A DNA stretch of 64,000 nt from Gordonia pseudamarae (GCF_025273675.1 NZ_CP045809.1:2108001-2172000); one strand, 5' to 3'; shown: positions 30,005 to 38,016, counted from the first letter of the stretch. Notes: generated by a model from the letters alone, not told the origin. Made by a program: numbers and translations.

Positions 30005-30925
30005 ATGTGGACAAGGTACCGGTTCGAGTGGGGTTCGGCGGTTGTCGCGGCCGTCGTCGCGGTGGGTGTGTTGACCGGATGCTCAACGGATAAGTCCTCG
30101 GACGACGACAAGCCGACGGTGGTGACCACCTTCACAGTCCTGGCAGACATCGCATCCGTGGTCGCCGGTGACCGCCTGCGGGTGGAGTCCATCACCAAAC
30201 CGGGTGCTGAGATCCACGGCTATGAACCCACCCCCGGGGATATCCGGCGTTCGGCCAAGGCTGACCTCATCGTCGACAACGGGCTCAACCTGGAATCCTG
30301 GTTCGGGCAGTTCGTCCAATCCCTCGATGTCAAACATGTCGTCATCAGTGACGGCGTCACCCCGATCGACATCGCCTCCGATGCGTACGCGGGCAAACCC
30401 AATCCGCATGCGTGGATGAGTCCGCTCAACGTGGAGATCTACGTCGACAATCTGGTGCGGGCGTTCACCGAACTCGATCCCGATGGCAAGTCCGCGTTCG
30501 AAGGCAATGCCGTGGCGTACAAAGAGCAGTTGCGGGCGGTGCACGACGAACTGGTGAAGGCACTGCGTGGGATTCCGGAGAAGCAGCGCGCGCTGGTGAC
30601 CTGTGAAGGTGCATTCTCTTATTTGACACGCGATGCGGGTCTTTCCGAACGTTACATCTGGCCGGTGAACGCCGAGCAGCAGGCGACGCCGAAGCAGGTG
30701 TCGGCGACCATCGACTACGTTCGCGCGAACCAGGTGCCGGCGGTGTTCTGCGAATCCACCGTATCGAACAAGCCGATGAAGCAGGTGGCGTCGGCAACCG
30801 GTGCCCGGTTCGGTGGCACCTTGTACGTTGACTCACTGTCCGAAGCGAACGGGCCGGTTCCGACGTATCTGGATCTGATCCGCCACGACACGCGGACCAT
30901 CGTGTCTGGGCTGACGGGCCGGTGA
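30005..30925 (+). CDS. Metal ABC transporter substrate-binding lipoprotein (Mn/Zn type)
   Basis: Cluster A-I metal-binding protein (ZnuA/MntC/PsaA family), 306 residues. The signal peptide ends in LTGCST (lipobox). The four expected metal ligands are visible: His in EIHGYEPTPGD, His in NPHAWMSP, Glu in TCEGAFSYL and Asp in LYVDSLSEA. The two-His/Glu/Asp set without a His-rich loop favours Mn2+ or Fe2+ over Zn2+ (inference). ATG 30005 is supported by TAGGGT 7 nt upstream. First gene of a three-gene operon. Confidence 0.92.
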   Translation: MWTRYRFEWGSAVVAAVVAVGVLTGCSTDKSSDDDKPTVVTTFTVLADIASVVAGDRLRVESITKPGAEIHGYEPTPGDIRRSAKADLIVDNGLNLESWFGQFVQSLDVKHVVISDGVTPIDIASDAYAGKPNPHAWMSPLNVEIYVDNLVRAFTELDPDGKSAFEGNAVAYKEQLRAVHDELVKALRGIPEKQRALVTCEGAFSYLTRDAGLSERYIWPVNAEQQATPKQVSATIDYVRANQVPAVFCESTVSNKPMKQVASATGARFGGTLYVDSLSEANGPVPTYLDLIRHDTRTIVSGLTGR

Positions 30926-30929
30926 ACCG

Positions 30930-31688
30930 ATGACCGCAATTGATTCGGAGGCGATCGTCGTCGATGACGTGACCGTCCGTTACGGCGACATCGTCGCACT
31001 CGACGGAGCGTCGCTGACCCTGCGGGCGGGCACGGTGTGCGGGCTGGTCGGGATGAACGGCTCCGGCAAATCGACGCTGTTCAAGACGATCATGGGGCTG
31101 GTACGCCCCGACGCGGGCACCGTCACCGTCCACGGGCGGGCACCCCGCGATGCGCGCCGGTCGGCATCGATCGGGTACGTCCCCCAGTCTGAGGACATCG
31201 ACTGGCAGTTCCCGGTGTCGGTGGAGGACGTGGTGATGACCGGCCGCTACGGGCAGCTCGGGTTCACCCGCCGGAGCCGCAGGGAGGACCGCGCCGCCGT
31301 CGACGACGCACTGGCGCGGGTGGAGCTGACCGAGTACCGGCAGCGGCAGATCGGCCGGCTGTCGGGTGGGCAACGCAAACGGGCGTTCGTGGCGCGCGGC
31401 ATCGCGCAGGGGGCGTCGATCCTGCTGCTCGACGAACCGTTCGCCGGCGTCGACAAACGCACCGAGGCCACCATCACCGCGCAGCTGCGGGCACTGGCCG
31501 CCGACGGGGTGACGGTACTGGTGTCGACGCACGACCTGCATGCCTTGCCCGCCCTCGCCGACGAGGCGATCCTGCTGATGCGCAAGGTCCTCGTGCACGA
31601 CACCCCCGAGACGGTGCTCAAACCGGAGAACCTGGTGCGCGCCTTCGGTGTCGACCCACTCGACCTGGCGCCCGGAGGTGCTGCGTGA
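30930..31688 (+). CDS. Metal ABC transporter ATP-binding protein
   Basis: ABC ATPase, 252 residues. Walker A GMNGSGKSTLFK (about 41-52), Q-loop YVPQSEDIDW, signature LSGGQRKRAF, Walker B SILLLDEPFAGVD and the switch histidine in VSTHDLH are all present. It begins 4 nt after the lipoprotein gene, and its stop overlaps the permease GTG. Confidence 0.95.
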   Translation: MTAIDSEAIVVDDVTVRYGDIVALDGASLTLRAGTVCGLVGMNGSGKSTLFKTIMGLVRPDAGTVTVHGRAPRDARRSASIGYVPQSEDIDWQFPVSVEDVVMTGRYGQLGFTRRSRREDRAAVDDALARVELTEYRQRQIGRLSGGQRKRAFVARGIAQGASILLLDEPFAGVDKRTEATITAQLRALAADGVTVLVSTHDLHALPALADEAILLMRKVLVHDTPETVLKPENLVRAFGVDPLDLAPGGAA

Positions 31689-32599
31689 TCGACTATCTGA
31701 TCGACCCGTTCACCTATTCGTTCATGTCGCGTGCGTTGCTGGCGACCCTCATCGCGTCGGCGGTGTGCGCGCTGCTCTCGTGCTGGCTGGTGCTGATCGG
31801 CTGGTCGCTGATGGGCGATGCGGTCTCCCACTCGGTGCTGCCCGGGGTGGTGCTGGCCTATATCATCGGCGCCCCGTTCGCCCTGGGAGCGGTGGTGTTC
31901 GGCTTCCTGTCGGTGGCGTTGATCGGCGCTGTTCGCGACCGTGGCCGCATCAAGGAGGACGCCGCGATCGGCATCGTGTTCACCACCCTGTTCGCGATCG
32001 GTCTGGTGCTGATCTCGGTCACACCCAGCCAAACCGACCTCAACCACATCGTGTTCGGCAACGTGCTCGGGGTGTCGCGCTCGGATGTGGTGCAGATCGC
32101 GGTGCTCGCCGCGATCGTGGCGGTGGTGCTGCTGCTCAAGCGGCGCGATCTGGTGCTGTTCGCGTTCGACCCGATCCACGCCCACGCCATCGGCCTCAAC
32201 CCGCGCGTACTCGGCGCGCTCCTGCTGGGCCTGCTCGCCCTGACCACCGTGACCGCGCTCCAGGTGGTCGGGATAGTGCTGGTGGTGGCGATGCTCATCA
32301 TCCCTGGCGCGACCGCGCACCTGCTCACCGACAAATTCAGCCGGATGCTCGTCATCGCCCCGATCGCGTCGATGCTGTGTGGCCTGATCGGCCTGTACAT
32401 CTCCTACTACCAGGACGTCTCGCCCGGCGGCATGGTCGTGGTCGTCCAGGGAACCCTGTTCGCCCTCGTCTACCTGTTCGGCCCGAGCCAGGGGATCATT
32501 GTCGAGTGGCTGCGGCGGAGAGGGACGCGTGCGGCGCATCGTAGCGGAGGGATCGCTGCCACTCCTGCTAGCATTGAATTCAGTGCTAGCAGGAGGTGA
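31685..32599 (+). CDS. Metal ABC transporter permease (ABC-3 family)
   Basis: ABC-3 family permease, 304 residues with about eight membrane helices. Motifs include LMGDAVSHSVLPGVVLAY and VVGIVLVVAMLIIPGATAHLLT, typical of Mn/Zn permeases. GTG 31685 overlaps the ATPase stop. The last ~20 residues after the final helix (RSGGIAATPASIEFSASRR) are encoded by the FitA operator DNA, so the original C-terminus has probably been replaced by an insertion. Confidence 0.93.
   Translation: MIDYLIDPFTYSFMSRALLATLIASAVCALLSCWLVLIGWSLMGDAVSHSVLPGVVLAYIIGAPFALGAVVFGFLSVALIGAVRDRGRIKEDAAIGIVFTTLFAIGLVLISVTPSQTDLNHIVFGNVLGVSRSDVVQIAVLAAIVAVVLLLKRRDLVLFAFDPIHAHAIGLNPRVLGALLLGLLALTTVTALQVVGIVLVVAMLIIPGATAHLLTDKFSRMLVIAPIASMLCGLIGLYISYYQDVSPGGMVVVVQGTLFALVYLFGPSQGIIVEWLRRRGTRAAHRSGGIAATPASIEFSASRR
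32562..32595. promoter_or_regulatory. FitA-type palindromic operator overlapping the antitoxin ribosome binding site
   Basis: CTCCTGCTAGCA (32562-32573) and TGCTAGCAGGAG (32584-32595) are perfect 12-bp inverted arms around TTGAATTCAG, and only one pair (T32574/G83 of the right half, 32583) breaks the 34-bp symmetry. The right arm contains the AGGAG of the antitoxin ribosome binding site (AGGAGG, 32591-32596). The element lies wholly inside the 3' end of the permease gene. FitA/VapB antitoxins bind such sites for autorepression. Confidence 0.8.
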
Positions 32600-32602
32600 A
32601 TT

Positions 32603-32845
32603 GTGGCGACCTTGACAATCAGGGATCTTGATGACGACCTGAAATCCCGGCTGCGTATACGTGCAGCCGAGCACGGTCGATCGATGGAGGCTGAGGTTCG
32701 TGAGATATTGCGAGCCACGCTGGACGAACCTCGTGGCCAGCGCGGACTTGCCACGAGGATCCGTCGCCGCCTCGCCGGGGAGGGTTTTGACGTGGAACTG
32801 CCTCCCCGCACCGATATGCCACGCGTGGTGGAGTTCGACGAGTGA
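32603..32845 (+). CDS. FitA/VapB-type ribbon-helix-helix antitoxin
   Basis: An 80-residue antitoxin. It has a ribbon-helix-helix N-terminus, MATLTIRDLDDDLKSRLRIRA, with AEHGRSMEAEVREILRATL, the FitA signature. The C-terminal half (GFDVELPPRTDMPRVVEFDE) is the toxin-binding arm. The GTG start at 32603 has AGGAGG 6 nt upstream. It overlaps the toxin gene by 4 nt (ATGA-type). Confidence 0.93.
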   Translation: MATLTIRDLDDDLKSRLRIRAAEHGRSMEAEVREILRATLDEPRGQRGLATRIRRRLAGEGFDVELPPRTDMPRVVEFDE

Positions 32846-33297
32846 TCGTCCTCGATACCAATGTGGTGTCGGAGGTGATCCGTGCCGAATCGAATCCCCA
32901 GGTGATCGGGTGGATCGACGGCATGCTTGATGACGAGTTGTTCATCACTGCCGTCACCGAGGCTGAACTCTTGTACGGGGTGGCGCGTCTGCCGGGCGGC
33001 AGGCGGAAGTCCGCACTCGCCGGAGCGATTGAGGACATTGTCGAAGGTGATTTCCGCGACAGGATATTGCCGTTCGACCATGGCGCTGCGAGCCACTACG
33101 GGCGCATCGCGGCCGGTCTCGAGCGGGTCGGCAGGCCGATCGCTGCGGCGGACGCGCAGATTGCCTCAATCTGTTCGTTCTGGGGTGCGACTTTGGCGAC
33201 TCGCAACGTATCGGACTTCGTCGCTACGGGCATCGAGCTTGTGAATCCTTGGGGTCACGTGATCGGTGGAGAGAGATCCGATGCCCGTACCCGCTGA
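32842..33297 (+). CDS. PIN-domain ribonuclease toxin (FitB/VapC)
   Basis: PIN-domain RNase, 151 residues. Catalytic acidic residues lie in VLDTNVVSE (Asp5), TAVTEAELLYG (Glu), AAADAQIAS (Asp) and NVSDF. FitB-like proteins cut RNA, often tRNA, when the antitoxin is lost. GTG 32842 overlaps the antitoxin stop. The last 16 nt overlap the remnant that begins at 33281. The module looks intact. Confidence 0.93.
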   Translation: MIVLDTNVVSEVIRAESNPQVIGWIDGMLDDELFITAVTEAELLYGVARLPGGRRKSALAGAIEDIVEGDFRDRILPFDHGAASHYGRIAAGLERVGRPIAAADAQIASICSFWGATLATRNVSDFVATGIELVNPWGHVIGGERSDARTR

Positions 33298-33448
33298 CTG
33301 GACCCCGCATCGTCGTGAGGACGGTGAACTTCTCGGCTGGATCATCGCCGACGACGCGACGAGGGAGATGTGGTCGGCATACGGCGTACTGGGCCGACGG
33401 CGCCTCCCACTAGACTTTCGGTCGGAGTTCCGTGGAGAGGATCTGGGT
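33281..33448 (+). pseudogene. Probable N-terminal remnant of a short conserved actinobacterial gene
   Basis: In frame with pptT, a 56-codon stretch starts with MPVPADWTPHRREDGELLGWI, which resembles the start of a conserved hypothetical protein I recall from Gordonia/Nocardia relatives near this locus. After about residue 23 the similarity is lost, and a TAGACT -10 (33411-33416) plus GGAGAGG for pptT follow. It is either a decayed gene or a non-standard N-terminal extension of PptT. Confidence 0.4.
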
Positions 33449-34123
33449 GTGATCGAGCAGGTTGTGCCGGCCGGTGTCGCGTCGGTGGAGACGTTCGCCG
33501 ACCCGCCGGGTATCGCGCCGATGCCGGGGGAGGAGGCGATTATCGCCCGCGCCGTCGACAAGCGGCGCCGCGAGTTCATCACCGCCCGCGACTGTGCGCG
33601 CAGGGCGATGGCGCAGCTCGGTGTGGAACCCGCACCGATCCTGCGCTCGGCCACCGGGTCGCCGCAGGAGAAGGCCGCCCCGATCTGGCCGCAGGGCATC
33701 GTCGGCTCCATCACCCACACCGACGGCTACCGCGCGGCGGTGGTGGCCTACAAGCTCCAGATACGATCCTTGGGTATCGATGCCGAACCGCATGAGGCGC
33801 TGCCCGAGGGGGTGCTCGATCACACGAGCATCGCCGAGGAACGCGCTGTGCTCGCGACTCGGCCCGCAGGGCTGCACTGGGACCGCCTGCTGTTCTGCGC
33901 CAAGGAGGCCACGTTCAAGACGTGGTTCCCGCTCACCAAGCGCTGGCTCGGATTCGAGGATGCACACATCACCTTCGAGCAGACCGGTGAGGCCGGGGGC
34001 ACGTTCGTGTCGAAGCTGCTGGTGGACGGTTCGGTGATCGACGGCGGTACGCCGCTCGCCTCGTTCGACGGCCTGTGGCGCGTCGAGCAGGGGTTCATCC
34101 TCACCTCGATCGCGCTGACCTGA
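33449..34123 (+). CDS. pptT: 4'-Phosphopantetheinyl transferase, PptT type
   Basis: Sfp-type transferase that activates acyl- and peptidyl-carrier proteins for mycolate, polyketide and siderophore synthesis. From GTG 33449 it has 224 residues, matching M. tuberculosis PptT (227). Motifs are KRRREFITARDCARRAM, VGSITHTDGYRAAVV, the Mg-binding GIDAEPHEALPEGV and FCAKEATFKTWFPLTKRW. GGAGAGG lies 8 nt upstream and a TAGACT box at 33411-33416. An in-frame ATG at 33281 would add 56 residues not seen in PptT. It lies 1 nt before truB, as in M. tuberculosis (Rv2794c-Rv2793c). Confidence 0.93.
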   Translation: MIEQVVPAGVASVETFADPPGIAPMPGEEAIIARAVDKRRREFITARDCARRAMAQLGVEPAPILRSATGSPQEKAAPIWPQGIVGSITHTDGYRAAVVAYKLQIRSLGIDAEPHEALPEGVLDHTSIAEERAVLATRPAGLHWDRLLFCAKEATFKTWFPLTKRWLGFEDAHITFEQTGEAGGTFVSKLLVDGSVIDGGTPLASFDGLWRVEQGFILTSIALT

Positions 34124-34124
34124 C

Positions 34125-35027
34125 ATGGCCGATGTTTCCATCGAGAACGCCGGGCTGCTGATCGTCGACAAGGAGGCCGGGATCACCAGCCACGACGTGG
34201 TGTCCCGGTGCCGAAAGATCTTCAACACCCGACGAATCGGACATGCCGGCACCCTCGACCCGATGGCGACGGGGGTGCTGGTGATCGGTATCGAACGCGC
34301 CACCAAACTCCTCGGCCTGTTGTCGTTGACGACGAAGGCGTACGAGGCCACGATCCGGCTCGGCGCGTCCACCACCACCGACGACCGCGAGGGTGAGGTT
34401 CTCGAAACCGTCGACGCCTCAAGTGTTTCCGACGACGCGATCCGGGCGGGCGTGGCCGCGCTGACCGGCGACATCGAACAGGTGCCGGCCAAGGTGAGCG
34501 CCATCAAGGTCGACGGCCGGCGCGCCCACGCCCTGGTGCGCGGCGGCAAGGAATTCGATCTCGAAGCCCGCCCGGTGACGGTGTCCCGCTTCGACATTCA
34601 CCACATTCGCCGCGACGACGAGGGTTTCGTGGACCTCGACGTGACCGTCGAATGCTCGGCCGGTACTTATATCCGTTCCCTGGCACGCGATCTCGGTGCC
34701 GCCCTCGGTGTCGGCGGGCACCTGACCGCGTTGCGCCGCACCGCGGTCGGCCCGTTCACGCTCGAACACGCCCAGCACCTGGACGAGGTCCGCGAGAACC
34801 CGCACGTCAGCCTCGACATCGACCAGGCCGTCAAACTGTCGTTCCCGCGCCGCGACATCGACGACGACGAAGCCGAATCCATCAGCCAGGGCCGCTGGCT
34901 CGAACCGATCGGCCGCAAGGACATCTACGTCGTCGTGGATCCCACCGACAAGGCCATCGCCCTCATCCAGGAGAAGGGCCGCCGCGCGAGCTCAGTGATG
35001 GTTGTCCGTCCGGCAACGCTGCGCTGA
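34125..35027 (+). CDS. truB: tRNA pseudouridine-55 synthase
   Basis: Makes pseudouridine 55 in the T-loop of tRNA; 300 residues. The catalytic aspartate lies in GHAGTLDPMATGVLVIG (about 40-56). Other blocks are KAYEATIRLGASTTTDDREGE, VPAKVSAIKVDGRRAHALVR and CSAGTYIRSLARDLGAALGVGGHLTAL, with a PUA-like C-terminus. The gene's last 36 nt overlap, antisense, the end of the next gene. Confidence 0.95.
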   Translation: MADVSIENAGLLIVDKEAGITSHDVVSRCRKIFNTRRIGHAGTLDPMATGVLVIGIERATKLLGLLSLTTKAYEATIRLGASTTTDDREGEVLETVDASSVSDDAIRAGVAALTGDIEQVPAKVSAIKVDGRRAHALVRGGKEFDLEARPVTVSRFDIHHIRRDDEGFVDLDVTVECSAGTYIRSLARDLGAALGVGGHLTALRRTAVGPFTLEHAQHLDEVRENPHVSLDIDQAVKLSFPRRDIDDDEAESISQGRWLEPIGRKDIYVVVDPTDKAIALIQEKGRRASSVMVVRPATLR

Positions 35028-35516
35028 CTCCGGCATGGCCTCCCGGACAGAATCGGCCTCCAGATCAGGAAGATTCCCGCCAACTCGTGTCGTGTATTCC
35101 CTGTCGAATACCGGTGCCACGGTATCGAACAGTTTCCACGAGTCCTCCGCGTGATACACACTCGGCAATCGTGAGATCTCCGGCAGAGCCTCGTAGGCGT
35201 GCATGCAGTCGTTGTATCTGGCCTCGGTAAAGCGATTGCCTTCGTCGGTCAGCATGGACGAGTCGATCTCGCCACAGCAGTAGTCGCCGAGGTACTGACC
35301 CGGGGTGACCAGCCGTTCGGTGAGCAGGTGAAAGGTGGTCACCGGACGCATTATCGGCGGCCCGCCGGGATTGTGGAAGGGAACGGCGTCGGCCACGAGT
35401 CCCCGAGAGTGGGCCCACGCGTAGTACATCCCGATATGGGTACCCGCCGCGGCAAGATCGTCGATACCCCAATCGTCGAGGGCGTCGCCGTGCCAGGACT
35501 GATCGTCGTAGGTCAT
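34992..35516 (-). CDS. Conserved hypothetical protein (DUF7832-like)
   Basis: A 174-residue cytosolic protein without signal peptide or membrane helix. It begins MTYDDQSWHGDALDDWGIDD and continues AAGTHIGMYYAWAHSRGLV, a pattern I associate with a small family of uncharacterised proteins (DUF7832), often near immunity- or stress-type genes; this family call is from memory. GC content is lower than in its neighbours. ATG 35516 is chosen; longer in-frame starts run into the divergent peptidase gene. Its 3' end is antisense to truB for 36 nt. Absent from this place in M. tuberculosis, so probably acquired. Confidence 0.7.
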   Translation of the reverse strand: MTYDDQSWHGDALDDWGIDDLAAAGTHIGMYYAWAHSRGLVADAVPFHNPGGPPIMRPVTTFHLLTERLVTPGQYLGDYCCGEIDSSMLTDEGNRFTEARYNDCMHAYEALPEISRLPSVYHAEDSWKLFDTVAPVFDREYTTRVGGNLPDLEADSVREAMPESAQRCRTDNHH

Positions 35517-35629
35517 TCGTCGATCATGACACCCGGCAACGACAGAGTCCCGGACCAACGCCACTGCCGTGTGGGCGCCCGCTGAGTAGGCTGGGCTCGG
35601 GACAACAGTTCGTAGGCAGGAGAGTGTGC

Positions 35630-36280
35630 GTGAAGGCATTGTTGTTGTCATGGGGTGCGGGAGCGGTTCCAGGATTCCTCGACCGGCACACCGGTAAAGC
35701 ACCGGCGGACGTCCGGCTCGGCTACCTCAACGACGCAATGCTTCCTTTCGCCGGCCAGGACTTCGCCGGTACCGAGCATGGCCGCCTCGAACAGCTCGGA
35801 TACCGGCCTCGTAGCATCACCGCGGGCGAGATCGGTTCGGCCGACGAATTGGCCACCATCCTCGACGAACTCGACGCGCTGTACGTCTGCGGCGGTGAGA
35901 CCTTCGTTCTGCTGGGCAACCTGCGGCGGCACGGACTCGATGAGGTGCTCATCGACAAAGTTCGTCCTGGTGAAGGCACTTCGACGTCACTGCCCTACAT
36001 CGGGCTGTCCGCGGGGGCGGTGATCGCGGGAACCAGCATCGAACCCGTGTCGCTCATGGATGATCCGGCAAGCGCACCAGACCTGACCGACTATCGCGGG
36101 CTGGGTTTCGTCGACACCGCGATAGTGCCCCACGCGGACAGCAAGATCGACCTCTTTCCGCCGACACTGTTCAGCGAGATTGATCGGACCTATTCACCCC
36201 GGCACCAGCTGACCTTCCTCAACGACGACCAGGCGATCCTGGTGGAGGGTACGCAGACAACAATCATCGAATCTCCCTGA
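35630..36280 (+). CDS. Peptidase S51 (dipeptidase E)-like protein
   Basis: Class I glutamine amidotransferase-like fold, 216 residues. The nucleophile elbow GLSAGAVIAGTSIEP carries the Ser of peptidase S51. Upstream ALYVCGGETFVLLGNLRRHG is the glycine-rich block, and VPHADSKIDLFPP may carry the histidine. It probably cleaves Asp-X dipeptides or is a relative of unknown specificity. AGGAG at 35619 supports the GTG at 35630. Divergent from the DUF7832-like gene, with which it forms a small island. Confidence 0.82.
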   Translation: MKALLLSWGAGAVPGFLDRHTGKAPADVRLGYLNDAMLPFAGQDFAGTEHGRLEQLGYRPRSITAGEIGSADELATILDELDALYVCGGETFVLLGNLRRHGLDEVLIDKVRPGEGTSTSLPYIGLSAGAVIAGTSIEPVSLMDDPASAPDLTDYRGLGFVDTAIVPHADSKIDLFPPTLFSEIDRTYSPRHQLTFLNDDQAILVEGTQTTIIESP

Positions 36281-36345
36281 TCGTAGCGTCGACACTGCGC
36301 CTTACGCCGCCGGCGCGGAGCAGCACGCAAGATCCTGAGTGAATG

Positions 36346-36684
36346 TCATCGTCCTCCGGTCAGCAATGTCAGAATCTCGTGGACCTGATCGACGAGTTGT
36401 GTGGGGTAGGGGGTCGGATCCACGCGGGTGATACGGGTGACAGACATGGATTTGACCTGTTCACACATTGCAATCGTCGCGGTGGTAGCGGATGGGGTGA
36501 AGTTGACGTGAGTGGACCAGCTTCTGTCGGTGTGCGTCAGGGGAACGGCGATGACCAGACTTCGCGCCTGATGCAGCGGCGGCTCGGACAGGACGAGCCA
36601 GGGCCGGTGCTTGGCCTGCTCACGGCCGACGGTCGGGTCCATATTCGCCCAAACGACATCGCCACGGGCGGGAGTGCGGGTCAC
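36346..36684 (-). CDS. mazF: MazF-type mRNA interferase toxin
   Basis: A 112-residue PemK/MazF-like endoribonuclease. It shows RGDVVWANMDPTVGREQAKHRPWLVLS (conserved RGDVW...D...G.E....RP.LV), VIAVPLTHTDRSW and MCEQVKSMSVTRI, the last containing the conserved catalytic-loop E-Q..S. The ATG at 36684 overlaps the end of the full-length antitoxin frame at 36681 (ATGA), the normal mazE-mazF coupling. The toxin gene itself is intact. Confidence 0.9.
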   Translation of the reverse strand: MTRTPARGDVVWANMDPTVGREQAKHRPWLVLSEPPLHQARSLVIAVPLTHTDRSWSTHVNFTPSATTATIAMCEQVKSMSVTRITRVDPTPYPTQLVDQVHEILTLLTGGR

Positions 36685-36933
36685 TCGCCTGCTTCGAAGC
36701 GGGTGATCGCATCGTCGGCATCGGCCGCGAAGGCGGCATCTGCCTCATTGAGCGTGTCTGAGGTACTCCTTGTCGACGGACTCGGATTCCAGAGCAGCCC
36801 AGAACCGCGCCCTACGCCGCTGGCGGAGCGTCTCTTCGATGAACTGGCCCTGAGTGAGGTGGTCAGCCCGCGCGGCGTCGCGCACGCGATCACGCACCTC
36901 ACGAGGGACCTTGATAGTAGCCATCTCAGTCAT
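36681..36933 (-). pseudogene. mazE: MazE-type antitoxin gene with a +1 frame break
   Basis: The ribbon-helix-helix part (MATIKVPREVRDRVRDAARA, then QGQFIEETLRQRR) is read from ATG 36933, but this frame stops at 36745 after 62 codons. The expected toxin-binding C-terminus continues in the +1 frame (TLNEADAAFAADADDAITRF to EAGE) and ends at 36681, overlapping mazF ATG exactly as a normal antitoxin would. Removing one C of the CC pair near 36765 would restore one 83-residue antitoxin. A sequencing insertion, a real mutation or frameshifting are all possible. A TAACCT box (36946-36941) lies 7 nt before the ATG. Confidence 0.75.
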
Positions 36934-36934
36934 A

Positions 36935-36963
36935 CCGACAAGGTTACCGAGGGAGTTTGTCGG
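36935..36963. promoter_or_regulatory. Inverted repeat at the mazEF promoter
   Basis: CCGACAA (36935-36941) and TTGTCGG (36957-36963) are perfect 7-bp inverted arms, 15 nt apart, and flank the minus-strand -10 TAACCT (36946-36941). It is a likely autoregulatory operator for MazE or the MazEF complex. Confidence 0.55.
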
Positions 36964-37155
36964 CGGTGCAACGTATGGTTTGACTCACCTAATCTGCCCG
37001 CGAAACACCCCTCGGTGCCTTACATAGGTTTGCCGGCAAATGATGTGCCCCGGGACGGATCAGGCGACGTTGCGTGGTCAGCCTTCGAAGTGTGTCTTTA
37101 GGTGGTGGACGTCCGGCCTGAGGTGATCGGAATCCCTGCGGGTTGGCTCGCTTCG

Positions 37156-37878
37156 TCATCTGGTGACGATGAAGATGGCTCGGGCGGCGATGTCGCCGAG
37201 GTCGACGGTGGCCCGGTCGTCGATGCTGACCGAGATGGTGCCGGCGAAGGGGCGCTTCTCGCGGATGGTGAGCACTGAATCGAGGGCTACGCCGACTTCG
37301 TCGAAGTAGCGGAGCATGTCGGGGTCGTCGTCGGAAATGCGTGCGACACGGCCGGATTGGCCGATGTCGAGGTCCGAGAGCAGGCAGGCGTCGGGGGTGG
37401 GGACCGAGCCGTCCATGCGGGGGATCGGATCGCCGTGCGGATCCCGTTCGGGGAAGCCGAGTTTCGCGTCAAGCCGGGCCAGCATGCGGTCGGAGACGGC
37501 ATGTTCGAGAATCTCGGCCTCATCGTGGACTTCGTCCCAGCCGTAGCCGAGTTCACGCACCAGGAACGTTTCGAGCAGGCGGTGGCGGCGCACCATGTGA
37601 ATGGCGGCGGTGCGGCCCTCCTCGGTGAGGGTGACCGCGCCGTAGCGTTCGTGGGACACCAGTCCCTGCTCGGCGAGTTTGCGGATCGCCTCGGACGCCG
37701 TCGACGCCGATACGCCCAGCGACTCGGCGAGCATCTTGGTGGTGACCTTCACCTCGGCCCACTCCTGGCTGGTCCAGATCACCTTCAGGTAGTCCTGCGT
37801 CACCGCCGACAGGTCGGCGACCGCACGCCCGGTGCCGGGGCCGGAGGGCCGCGCCGAGCGAACGCGCGAGTTGGGCAT
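37156..37878 (-). CDS. sirR: DtxR-family metalloregulator (SirR/MntR-like)
   Basis: Metal-sensing repressor, 240 residues. The N-terminal winged helix includes VTQDYLKVIWTSQEW and TTKMLAESLGVSASTASEAIRKLAEQGLV; the metal-binding/dimer domain has VRRHRLLETFLVRELGYGWDEVHDEAEILEHAVSD split by short loops; the C-terminal part (about 165-240) is a FeoA/SH3-like domain. The M. tuberculosis counterpart Rv2788 (sirR/mntR) responds to Mn, also close to ribF. ATG 37878 has TACAGT (37891-37886) exactly 7 nt upstream. It is a good candidate to control the metal ABC operon at 30 kb. Confidence 0.9.
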   Translation of the reverse strand: MPNSRVRSARPSGPGTGRAVADLSAVTQDYLKVIWTSQEWAEVKVTTKMLAESLGVSASTASEAIRKLAEQGLVSHERYGAVTLTEEGRTAAIHMVRRHRLLETFLVRELGYGWDEVHDEAEILEHAVSDRMLARLDAKLGFPERDPHGDPIPRMDGSVPTPDACLLSDLDIGQSGRVARISDDDPDMLRYFDEVGVALDSVLTIREKRPFAGTISVSIDDRATVDLGDIAARAIFIVTR

Positions 37879-38016
37879 ACCAGCCACTGTAAGGCATTCG
37901 GTTGAGATCCACGCGCGGCGACGGACGCCACGCCGTGGCGCCGTTCACGTCGCCGTCGCCGGCATGTGGGGTGTCCGTGGTGGTTGCAACGGCCGCGCGG
38001 TCGTAGGCTTGTGCGC

